A DNA stretch of 64,000 bases. Origin: Pseudomonas fluorescens. GTDB lineage: Bacteria > Pseudomonadota > Gammaproteobacteria > Pseudomonadales > Pseudomonadaceae. The position numbers were made by a program, and so were the translations under genes. The stretch covers positions 620,001 through 684,000 of the forward strand of contig NZ_CABVIR010000002.1 of assembly GCF_902498065.1 (NCBI RefSeq), written 5' to 3'. Below are positions 55,790 through 63,195 of this stretch, in pieces. Within the stretch, counting starts at the first letter, position 1. The number at the start of each line of letters is the position of its first letter. The notes under the pieces are model-generated. The model was not told where the DNA came from and did not search any database. It saw nothing but the letters and a program-made list of their open reading frames with translations.

Positions 55790-56998
55790 ATGACATCGAT
55801 GTGGCGTACTTGCGGTTGGGTTTTAGTGGGGAGTGCGCTGATCCTTGCGTTGTCACTGGGCGTGCGACACGGTTTTGGGCTGTTTCTGGCGCCGATGAGT
55901 GCCGAGTTCGGCTGGGGGCGTGAGACGTTTGCCTTTGCCATCGCCCTGCAGAACCTGATCTGGGGGCTGGCGCAGCCCTTCACCGGCGCGCTGGCCGACC
56001 GCTTCGGCGCGGCGAAAGTGGTGCTGATCGGCGGCGTGCTCTACGCGATGGGCCTGCTGTTCATGGGTTTGTCCGATTCGGCAGTCACCCTGTCGCTGAG
56101 CGCGGGCCTATTGATCGGTATCGGTCTGTCGGGCACTTCCTTTTCGGTGATCCTGGGCGTGGTTGGCCGCGTGGTACCCCCAGAGAAACGTAGCATGGGC
56201 ATGGGCATCGCCAGCGCTGCCGGTTCTTTTGGCCAGTTCGCGATGGTCCCGGGCACGCTGGGTTTGATCGGTTGGCTCGGCTGGTCGGCGGCATTGCTGG
56301 CGCTGGGCCTGCTGGTCGCGCTGATCGTGCCTCTGGTGAGCATGCTCAAGGACAAGCCGTTGCCAGTTTTCGGTCATGAGCAGACCCTCTCCGAAGCCTT
56401 GCGCGAAGCCTGTTCCCATTCGGGCTTCTGGTTGCTGTCGTTCGGCTTTTTCGTCTGCGGTTTCCAGGTCGTGTTCATCGGCGTGCACTTGCCGGCGTAT
56501 CTGGTGGATCAGCATTTACCCGCCACGGTCGGCACGACGGTGCTGGCGCTGATCGGCTTGTTCAACATCTTCGGTACTTACACGGCGGGCTGGCTCGGCG
56601 GGCGGATGTCCAAGCCGCGTTTGCTCACCGGCCTGTATTTACTGCGGGCCGTGGTCATTGTCCTGTTTCTGTGGGCGCCGGTGACGACCACCACGGCGTA
56701 TCTGTTTGGCATGGCCATGGGTTTCCTTTGGCTGTCGACGGTGCCGTTGACCAACGGCACTGTGGCGACCTTGTTCGGCGTGCGAAATCTGTCCATGCTC
56801 GGTGGGATCGTTTTCCTGTTCCACCAGCTCGGATCGTTCCTGGGGGGCTGGTTGGGCGGGGTGGTGTATGACCGAACCGGGAGCTATGACTTGATCTGGC
56901 AAGTAGCGATTCTCTTGAGCCTGTTGGCGGCTGCCTTGAATTGGCCAGTGCGAGAGCGACCTGTGGCGCGCCTGCAAACCCGGATGAGTGCGACATGA
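55790..56998 (+). CDS. MFS transporter
   Basis: A 402-residue major facilitator with 12 probable membrane segments. N-terminal SLGVRHGFGLFLAPMSAEFG (about 22-41), WGRETFAFAIALQNLIWGLA, loop 2-3 motif GALADRFGAAKVVLIGG (about 65-81), and a central loop at about 185-210. The similarity is to the monocarboxylate/oxalate-type MFS group, but the substrate is unknown. GGAG at about 55779 supports the ATG. Control by the adjacent MarR protein is likely. Its stop overlaps a 40-residue gene. Confidence 0.88.
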   Translation: MTSMWRTCGWVLVGSALILALSLGVRHGFGLFLAPMSAEFGWGRETFAFAIALQNLIWGLAQPFTGALADRFGAAKVVLIGGVLYAMGLLFMGLSDSAVTLSLSAGLLIGIGLSGTSFSVILGVVGRVVPPEKRSMGMGIASAAGSFGQFAMVPGTLGLIGWLGWSAALLALGLLVALIVPLVSMLKDKPLPVFGHEQTLSEALREACSHSGFWLLSFGFFVCGFQVVFIGVHLPAYLVDQHLPATVGTTVLALIGLFNIFGTYTAGWLGGRMSKPRLLTGLYLLRAVVIVLFLWAPVTTTTAYLFGMAMGFLWLSTVPLTNGTVATLFGVRNLSMLGGIVFLFHQLGSFLGGWLGGVVYDRTGSYDLIWQVAILLSLLAAALNWPVRERPVARLQTRMSAT

Positions 56999-57117
56999 AC
57001 AGCCTCTGGCCAAGAATCGCCGTGGCAGCGGGCGGCGTGTTGCTGCTGGCCTTGGCATGGTGGGGTTGGCATCAGGGTGGGTTGGCGCTGATGCAGTTGG
57101 GCATGGGCGCTTGCTAG
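56995..57117 (+). CDS. 40-residue membrane peptide coupled to the MFS gene
   Basis: A short frame whose ATG overlaps the MFS stop (ATGA). The product begins MNSLWPRIAVAAGGVLLLAL and ends GMGAC. It has one hydrophobic segment of about 17-20 residues followed by WWGWHQGG, consistent with a single-span peptide. No family is recognised. The exact stop-start overlap suggests translational coupling and a possible role as an accessory of the transporter. It could also be non-functional. Confidence 0.55.
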   Translation: MNSLWPRIAVAAGGVLLLALAWWGWHQGGLALMQLGMGAC

Positions 57118-57173
57118 CACGATGTGAGGGCGAGTAAGTTCGTTGCAGACGACTTTTTCAAGGATGCATGGAC

Positions 57174-57725
57174 ATGTTTATGCGTTGGCTTGCCGTTCCC
57201 GCGTTACTGGTGGCGTTTACCGGATTGGTTCACGCGGCCGAGTGTCCCGAGCTTTTGGAAGGCTCGTTGCCCAAGCTGCGGTCCAAGGAAACGATCGACC
57301 TGTGCCAGCGCTTCGCCGGTAAACCGCTGGTGGTGGTCAATACCGCAAGCTTTTGCGGTTTCGCCCCGCAGTTCAAAAGCCTCGAAGCGCTGAATCAGCG
57401 TTACAAGGGGCAGGGGCTGGAGGTGATCGGTGTGCCTTCCAATGACTTCAAGCAGGAGTCCAAGGACGGTGAGGAAACCGCCAAGGTTTGCTACGTGAAT
57501 TACGGCGTGACCTTCACCATGACCGAGCCGCAGAAGGTTCGCGGGGATGATGCGACTCATCTGTTCGAGGTCCTCGCCGCCCAAAGCGACGCGCCGAAGT
57601 GGAATTTCTACAAGTATGTGATTGATCGCAAAGGCAAGGTAATCGCCAACTTCTCCAGCCTCACCACGCCGGACGATCCTGAATTCATTGCCGCCGTGGA
57701 AAAAGCCCTGGCTTCACAACCCTGA
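57174..57725 (+). CDS. Exported glutathione peroxidase-family protein
   Basis: A 183-residue thiol peroxidase with a signal peptide ([17 protein letters not shown]). Catalytic Cys in [20 protein letters not shown] (about 58), conserved [20 protein letters not shown] (about 83-102) and the tryptophan site [20 protein letters not shown] (about 142-161). Export to the periplasm is unusual compared with the cytoplasmic BtuE/Gpx type. Most bacterial members use thioredoxin rather than glutathione. Three nested ATG (57168, 57174, 57180) are possible. AAGGA spacing favours 57174. Confidence 0.88.
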   Translation: MFMRWLAVPALLVAFTGLVHAAECPELLEGSLPKLRSKETIDLCQRFAGKPLVVVNTASFCGFAPQFKSLEALNQRYKGQGLEVIGVPSNDFKQESKDGEETAKVCYVNYGVTFTMTEPQKVRGDDATHLFEVLAAQSDAPKWNFYKYVIDRKGKVIANFSSLTTPDDPEFIAAVEKALASQP

Positions 57726-57737
57726 TCGACACCGACT

Positions 57738-57777
57738 AAAAAGCCCCGCCTCTGTAAGGAGCGCGGGGCTTTTTTGA
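57738..57777 (+). terminator. Rho-independent terminator after the peroxidase gene
   Basis: Stem AAAAAGCCCCGC / GCGGGGCTTTTT with a loop of 13 bases and a T tract. Confidence 0.9.
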
Positions 57778-57815
57778 TTCAGGCGGCGAGGGGGTCAGGT
57801 TCGCCGTGAATCACC

Positions 57816-59096
57816 TCAGAAGCGGTAGGTTGCACCGACGCCGAAACCGTTCGCCCAGTTTTCATACTTGGCGCTGTAGCTCTGGTTGCGAGGGGCACCG
57901 TTGCTGTTGTTGACCTTGACCGACTCTTCGCGCAGGTACGAATACGCTACGTCGATGGTCAGGTCGTCGGTCGGGCTCCAGCCAGCGCCCAGGCTGAAAA
58001 TCTTGCGATCGCCCGTCGGGATGCGTGGGGAGCGGTTTTCGTTGTTGGTTGGAGCCTGGTCGAAGGACAGACCGGTACGCAGCACCCATTGCTTGTTCAA
58101 CTGATAGGAGGCACCGATGGCGTGAGCCCAGGTGTCGTGCCAGTTCTGCTCTTCAGTGATGGTGCCAAGGCCACGGGCGGCCAGTGCGGCAGGAACGCCT
58201 TCGTTCTCGACGGAGATTTCTTTCAGGCGGCTCCAGCGAGTCCAGGTGCTGCCTGCGTAGAGGGTCCACTGGTCGTCCAGCTGATGAGTGACCGAGAAGT
58301 CCAGGGACTCAGGCGTGGTAATGTCCAGCGAAGCGTCGAACTTCTGGTTCGGGTTCTGGCCCAGTGCCGCGAGCACGCCGTAGTTGACCTTGGTGTCACC
58401 TTCGAGCTTGTACTTCACTTTCGAGTGATAGGTCAGGCCGAGGCGAGTGCTTTCGAGGGCTTGAACCATGATACCGATGTTGTAGCCGATCGCGGTGTCG
58501 TCACCTTTGATCTTGACCTGGCCGTCCGGCGCCAGCGGGTTCAGCGACAGGTTCGATTCCAGCTTGCCGTCGATGCGGTTGATGGTCGGACCGAAACCGA
58601 TCGATACCTTGTCGTTGAAGGCGTAGCTGACGGTTGGCTGCAGGGTGACGATTTTGACTTCGCTCTTGCTGCCGAAGTATTTGCCGGCGAAGCCGTTCTC
58701 GTAGTCGGTCACCAGGCCGAACGGAGCGTAGACGCCGAAACCGACTGCCCACTGGTCATCGATTGGCTTTACGTAGTAGCCCATGGGAACGCCCATGAAA
58801 GGGACCATGTCACCTTTGTTGGTACCACCATTCGGGCGGGAGCTGGCATCGCTGATGTCAGTGTGCGCGTCGATAAATGCCACGCCACCGGTCACTTGTT
58901 CGCGCTTGAGGCGAGCCATGCCGGCAGGGTTGCCAAATACTGTGCTTGCGTCATCGGCAGAGGAAGATCGCCCGGCAAACCCTGTGCCCATTCCACTGAT
59001 GCTTTGTTCGTTAAGGGCAAAACCACTGGCGAAGATTTGAGTGGATGCCAAGGCAACGGCGAGGCTAAGGGTGGTTTTGAGCATTACTTTTTTCAT
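57816..59096 (-). CDS. FadL/OmpP1-family outer-membrane transport protein
   Basis: A 426-residue beta-barrel protein of the FadL family, which takes up long-chain fatty acids or other hydrophobic compounds. Signal peptide ending ...STQIFASGF; the mature N-terminal hatch carries the family motif LNEQSISGMGTGFAGRSSSA and DASTVFGNPAGMARLKREQV (about 48-67). The C-terminus ends with phenylalanine (GVGATYRF), as usual for outer-membrane barrels. AGGAG precedes the ATG at 59096. The substrate is not readable. Confidence 0.93.
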   Translation of the reverse strand: MKKVMLKTTLSLAVALASTQIFASGFALNEQSISGMGTGFAGRSSSADDASTVFGNPAGMARLKREQVTGGVAFIDAHTDISDASSRPNGGTNKGDMVPFMGVPMGYYVKPIDDQWAVGFGVYAPFGLVTDYENGFAGKYFGSKSEVKIVTLQPTVSYAFNDKVSIGFGPTINRIDGKLESNLSLNPLAPDGQVKIKGDDTAIGYNIGIMVQALESTRLGLTYHSKVKYKLEGDTKVNYGVLAALGQNPNQKFDASLDITTPESLDFSVTHQLDDQWTLYAGSTWTRWSRLKEISVENEGVPAALAARGLGTITEEQNWHDTWAHAIGASYQLNKQWVLRTGLSFDQAPTNNENRSPRIPTGDRKIFSLGAGWSPTDDLTIDVAYSYLREESVKVNNSNGAPRNQSYSAKYENWANGFGVGATYRF

Positions 59097-59241
59097 TATT
59101 AGAACTCCTGGTGATCACCGGGGCGGAAATTACCAACATTTTCGTCCCAGCGCCATAGGCTGTATTGCTTGATTTAGAGCGGTTTTGTAGGACAATCCGA
59201 CCAAATCGCCACCTGTTGGGCGATCTTCTTGAGCGAGGAAT

Positions 59242-59724
59242 TCAGCAGGCGACTTGATTCAGCGGTGATACACAGGTTTGCCAGGCGTAGGTGAAGTCTC
59301 TCAGGCGTCCTTGAGGCTGGAAGGTCTGGCGCCAGATTCGGGCCATTCCCAGCAAGTCGTCTGCTTCGGGGAGGGGGGTGTTCTGTTCTTCGACCAGCAG
59401 CCAGGCGATGGCGGTGGCGTAACGCAGGTTGACGGTCAATTCGAGGTGCGGGCCACTGAGGAAGGCATGCTGGCTGGCCAGTCCACGCACCAGGCTTGCG
59501 CGCTCCGGGTCAAGCGCCAGGTAGTGGTCCCAGAGTGCCTGGTGGCGGGGTTCGGCGATTCGGTACAAGCCGTGCCCGCGACGGTCATGCAGGGCGGAGC
59601 CAAGGGCTGACTGACTGGCGGCGATGCCCAGCAGCAGGGATTCGGCAGTCGCGCTATGGCGTCCAAGGTAGATCAGCGTCGGACGGATCACATAACGGCA
59701 CAGTTCGCTGGCAGCGATACCCAT
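59242..59724 (-). CDS. Conserved hypothetical protein
   Basis: A 160-residue protein without signal peptide or membrane segment, probably mostly helical (YVIRPTLIYLGRHSATAESL, YATAIAWLLVEEQNTPLPEA). It looks like the kind of small helical protein conserved within Pseudomonas. I cannot assign a family. A GAGGG ribosome site selects the ATG at 59724. It lies upstream of the FadL gene in the same direction, 145 bases away. Confidence 0.72.
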   Translation of the reverse strand: MGIAASELCRYVIRPTLIYLGRHSATAESLLLGIAASQSALGSALHDRRGHGLYRIAEPRHQALWDHYLALDPERASLVRGLASQHAFLSGPHLELTVNLRYATAIAWLLVEEQNTPLPEADDLLGMARIWRQTFQPQGRLRDFTYAWQTCVSPLNQVAC

Positions 59725-59947
59725 AAAACCCTCGAACATGAAGTGGTCGGCGAGTCCTGAAAGTAGCGTTGGCAGCGGGTGGATCGAATCAGGCTCGCCG
59801 TAAGCGGTTCAAGCCGCTTGAGTTGAAGTGTAGTGTCATATTCGCGCTGTAAAGGCCTGTTTTTAAAATATTTCCGGCAGCCAGTTATAACCGTTATATC
59901 GGTTAGTGCTTAGGCGACGGCTGCGAAAAGAGAAATATCGGGCAATA

Positions 59948-59976
59948 AAAAGCCCCGCTATTCAAGCGAGGCTTTT
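59948..59976 (-). terminator. Rho-independent terminator (minus strand)
   Basis: Stem AAAAGCCCCGCT / AGCGAGGCTTTT with one mismatch. On the minus strand it is followed by TTTTTATT, just after the gene at 60001-60225. Confidence 0.82.
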
Positions 59977-60000
59977 GAGGTTTTCAGCGTTTCTGGCGTC

Positions 60001-60225
60001 TCAGGCAACCAGTGCCTGACGGGTACGCTCGATCACTGCCTGCAGCGGCTCGGCGCTGGAGTATTGATCGGGGTACAGGCGTTCGCTGTGACGAGCGATG
60101 CCGTGTTCATTGACCAGGGTGAAGCTGAAGCAGCCTTTGCGTGCGGCCATGATCAGGCAGTTCATTGGTGCAAAAGCGTTGGTTAGGGTGCGGATGGCAT
60201 CCTGGGTGTGGATTTGAGTAGTCAT
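60001..60225 (-). CDS. Small conserved hypothetical protein
   Basis: A 74-residue protein (MTTQIHTQDAIRTLTNAFAP at the start) with the central AARKGCFSFTLVNEHGIARH. The alternating pattern and length recall the small Pseudomonas families DUF3509 or DUF1652, but I cannot decide between them. It has its own terminator downstream. Its leader upstream carries nested inverted repeats at 60277-60326. Confidence 0.68.
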   Translation of the reverse strand: MTTQIHTQDAIRTLTNAFAPMNCLIMAARKGCFSFTLVNEHGIARHSERLYPDQYSSAEPLQAVIERTRQALVA

Positions 60226-61220
60226 TATTGGGTGTTCCTACAAGCGACACGGATAAGAACCGTGCAAAATTAAAACGTTCCAGTGACGACGACCACCATT
60301 GGTCGAACGAAGAACCCGACTGGAACAAAGCAGCCAGTTTGAAGCGCTGATTAAGTTGGCGCGCTTGGGCTGGCAGGTAGGTACTTAGGAGGGCAGGCAA
60401 CACATCAAGGGCAAAGGTTCTGGGCCCGGGGTGAAGATCCTGATCAATTTGCAGGCTGGTTCGGTCAGAGTAAGTGAGCTTCGCAACACCCTTTGCTTTC
60501 GATTCAAAGGCTGTGTTGGCGCAAGGTTTACCTGGAAACCATCGAGGTGGTCGATCCCGCTTGTTCGGTAGAGGCTTCCTTTGGGAAGGCTGACCGGGAG
60601 GATTTGTTCGACCAGAATTGACTTTCAGCTTGGTACTAACGCCGCGGATACTAACGGATTGAATCGCAGAAGGGAAGTGTGTTAGCCAAAAACATCTCCA
60701 CGGGCCGGCATTAGTCTGCGGATTGGCGCTCTCCAACGGCCATGAAGCGCAGGTTGCGCCTTGTAAAGGCACAGATTACGACCGTCGGTCGTCGACGTTC
60801 GTCGGTCCGGAATCAGCCTGGATCATGGGTTAGCCAGGGTTTATCCCCAGGTCAGGTGCCAAAATGCGCCGAAAAAGCGCATCGATATAACTGGCTTGAA
60901 GGTACTTGTGCACATAAGTTGCGCGGACTGTCACGGCCCTGTCATCTGGCCCTCAAGCGTAGTGGGTGCCTGTAACCAAAATTTAAGTCAATGAAAAACA
61001 TCGGTTTTTTTTACTGGTGAAAAAATCGTCAGTTTGACTGCGAGCCCCATTCCACAGGGGTTTGCGAGAGTTCAAGGGCGGTTGTCCACTGAGTTATCCA
61101 CAGCTTCTGTGGATTGTCCCGAGCGCTTGCTCTAGCACGGGCGTGCCGGGTTTTTTAGGCTTTACCTGTAAGAAAAAAAGAGTAGAGTGGCGCGCCTTCC
61201 GATCTGCCCCACAGTGCTTT
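60226..61220. other. Long region without a convincing gene
   Basis: Almost 1 kb. It holds nested inverted repeats at 60277-60326 (GTTCCAGT / ACTGGAAC around CGACCA / TGGTCG), a palindrome CGACCGTCGGTCG at 60779-60791, an AT-rich tract at about 60975-61035, and DnaA-box-like sequences at 60841-60849 and 61082-61116. A 221-codon frame on the minus strand (60107-60772) crosses most of the left half but overlaps the small gene at 60001 and has no recognisable protein features. G+C appears lower than in the flanks. Confidence 0.45.
61094..61116. promoter_or_regulatory. DnaA-box-like hairpin
   Basis: TTATCCACA (61094-61102), a perfect match to the DnaA-box consensus, forms half of the inverted repeat ATCCACAG-CTT-CTGTGGAT (61096-61114). 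A related TTGTCCACT lies at 61082-61090. Function is not established. Confidence 0.45.
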
Positions 61221-61544
61221 ATGAAGTTTCGCTCAATACCCGTTTCCGTAACCTCGACTCCTTCCAGCGTCCCCCCGCCCAAGCGCTTTTCGATGCGTGT
61301 GGCCGAGTGGTTGCTCGACAGCCCGCGTCTGGGCGAAAACCACAACGTCAAACACTTCGCCGGGCGTCTGCTCAAGCAGCCGGCGCGCGAAGGGGTAGTG
61401 GCGGCGCAGAGCCGTCTTGGTCAGTTGATGTGCCGCGAGTGTGGGAATGCAAGGGACCGCCGCATTGGCCAGGACCTCTTGCGTCAGGCCGCGCGGGCAG
61501 GGGATCGACGCGCTCAACAGGAACTCGGTCTGATCGAAGACTGA
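61221..61544 (+). CDS. Small Sel1-like repeat protein
   Basis: A 107-residue protein. The C-terminal part shows about two Sel1-like helical repeats, for example EGVVAAQSRLGQLMCRECGN and GQDLLRQAARAGDRRAQQEL, with the A-x-x-x-L-G pattern of the family. Sel1 repeats mediate protein contacts. N-terminal region is serine/proline-rich (VTSTPSSVPPPKRFS). The ribosome site is poor, so the start is uncertain; the frame is open upstream to 61062. It precedes rmuC by 61 bases. Confidence 0.72.
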   Translation: MKFRSIPVSVTSTPSSVPPPKRFSMRVAEWLLDSPRLGENHNVKHFAGRLLKQPAREGVVAAQSRLGQLMCRECGNARDRRIGQDLLRQAARAGDRRAQQELGLIED

Positions 61545-61605
61545 GCTGTCCAAGACCTGATGCCTTGGTTAACCTTCAAGCTTTATCGAACGGGCAGGAT
61601 TGGCT

Positions 61606-63084
61606 ATGGCGATGGACTTGACCAGCATATTGCTCGGTCTGGCGGGTGCGGCGCTGCCGTTGCTGGTATTGGCCTGGCAACTTCAGCGTCGGGCGAGCAC
61701 CACGCAGTCTGAAGTTGCACTGCTGGAAGAACGTCTGGCCATGGCCAACCTGGCACAGGACGGGCTGAATGCCCAACTCGAGGCGGCTCGCGACGAAATC
61801 GCGGATCTGGGACAGGCCAATGCCGCCAAACAGGCAGACCTGGCCGCCGTGCGCCGTGAAGTCGAATTACTGCAGATTGAACGTGATGACGCCCGCGACG
61901 CCGCTCATGCCTGGAACATCGAGCGCGCCGGCAAAGACGTTGAGCTGCGTCGCCTGGACGCTCAAGCCGCGTCGCTGAGTGCCGAGTTGCGAGAGCAACA
62001 GGAAAGCCATCAGCAGCGCCTCAGTGACCTGCAAGGCTCGCGGGATGAGCTGCGTGCCCAGTTCGCCGAGCTGGCCGGCAAGATCTTCGACGAGCGCGAG
62101 CAGCGCTTCGCCGAAACCAGTCAGCAGCGTCTGGGGCAGTTGCTCGATCCATTGAAAGAACGCATCCAGTCGTTTGAAAAACGCGTCGAGGAAAGCTATC
62201 AGGCCGAGGCGCGCGAGCGCTTTTCGCTGGCCAAGGAGCTTGAGCGTCTGCAACAGCTGAACCTGCGCCTGAGCGACGAAGCCACCAACCTGACCCGCGC
62301 CTTGAAAGGGCAGAAGACCCAGGGTAACTGGGGGGAGTTGATTCTCGAGCGGGTGCTTGAACACGCCGGTCTGGAAAAGGGCCGCGAGTATCAGACGCAG
62401 GTCAATCTCAAAGGCCCGGACGGCGAGCGGTTCCAGCCGGATGTGATCATTTATCTGCCGGGCGACAAGCAGGTGGTGGTCGACTCCAAAGTCAGCCTGA
62501 CGGCCTATCAGCAATACGTGGCGGCCGAAGACGATGCCATCGGCCAGATCGCCATCAAGCAGCATGTGCTGTCGCTGCGTAACCACGTCAAAGGCCTGGC
62601 CGGCAAGGATTACAAGCGTCTCGACGGTTTGCACAGTCTGGATTTTGTCTTGCTGTTCGTGCCCATCGAAGCGGCGTTTTCCGCTGCGTTGCAGGCTGAG
62701 CCAACGCTGTTTCAGGAAGCATTCGACCGCAATATCGTGATCGTCAGCCCGACCACGTTGCTGGCCACGCTGCGGGTCATCGACAGCCTGTGGAAGCAGG
62801 AGCGGCAGAGTCAGAACGCCCGGGAAATCGCCGAGCGGGCAGGGTGGCTGTACGACAAGTTCGTGTTGTTCATTCAGGACCTGGATGAAGTCGGCAATCG
62901 CTTGCAGCAACTGGACAAGGCTTACAGCTCCGCACGCAACAAGCTGACGGAAGGACGCGGCAATCTCGTCAGCCGCAGTGAGCAGCTCAAGTTGCTCGGC
63001 GCGCGAGCGAGCAAGAGCCTGCCGGCGGACTTGCTGGAGCGGGCGATGACTGATGTAGATGGGTTGGCCGAGTTGCCCGAGTAA
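61606..63084 (+). CDS. rmuC: DNA recombination protein RmuC
   Basis: A 492-residue protein with one N-terminal membrane segment (ILLGLAGAALPLLVLAWQLQ), a long coiled coil (about 30-210, rich in Glu, Arg, Gln, Ala), then the RmuC nuclease-like domain: GNWGELILERVLEHAGLEKG (about 241-260), FQPDVIIYLPGDKQVVVDSK (about 282-301, PD-(D/E)xK-type VDSK), SLDFVLLFVPIEAAF, and VSPTTLLATLRVI. RmuC limits inversions between short repeats in E. coli. Three nested starts exist (TTG 61600, ATG 61606, ATG 61612); spacing to CAGGA favours 61606. Confidence 0.94.
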   Translation: MAMDLTSILLGLAGAALPLLVLAWQLQRRASTTQSEVALLEERLAMANLAQDGLNAQLEAARDEIADLGQANAAKQADLAAVRREVELLQIERDDARDAAHAWNIERAGKDVELRRLDAQAASLSAELREQQESHQQRLSDLQGSRDELRAQFAELAGKIFDEREQRFAETSQQRLGQLLDPLKERIQSFEKRVEESYQAEARERFSLAKELERLQQLNLRLSDEATNLTRALKGQKTQGNWGELILERVLEHAGLEKGREYQTQVNLKGPDGERFQPDVIIYLPGDKQVVVDSKVSLTAYQQYVAAEDDAIGQIAIKQHVLSLRNHVKGLAGKDYKRLDGLHSLDFVLLFVPIEAAFSAALQAEPTLFQEAFDRNIVIVSPTTLLATLRVIDSLWKQERQSQNAREIAERAGWLYDKFVLFIQDLDEVGNRLQQLDKAYSSARNKLTEGRGNLVSRSEQLKLLGARASKSLPADLLERAMTDVDGLAELPE

Positions 63085-63096
63085 GCTGAAAAGCAC

Positions 63097-63155
63097 CGCC
63101 GGCAAGCCGGCTCCTGCACTGACCGATTTAATGTAGGAGCCGGCTTGCCGGCGAT
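63097..63155. repeat. Compact REP doublet
   Basis: Inverted copies CGCCGGCAAGCCGGCTCC (63097-63118 region) and TAGGAGCCGGCTTGCCGGCG (63133-63152) with only about 13 bases between them, unlike the 40-55 base loops of the others. Confidence 0.88.
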
Positions 63156-63195
63156 GGCGTCCGTTGAAACACCACAGGGCTAAACATCTACACAC

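Noticed and set aside
60107..60772. A 221-codon minus-strand frame in the empty region
   Set aside because: Overlaps the better supported small gene at 60001-60225 in another frame, has no ribosome site and no recognisable domain.
61187..61621. A 144-codon frame overlapping the Sel1-like gene
   Set aside because: Arg/Pro-rich shadow in another frame; the frame from 61221 has the Sel1-like repeats.
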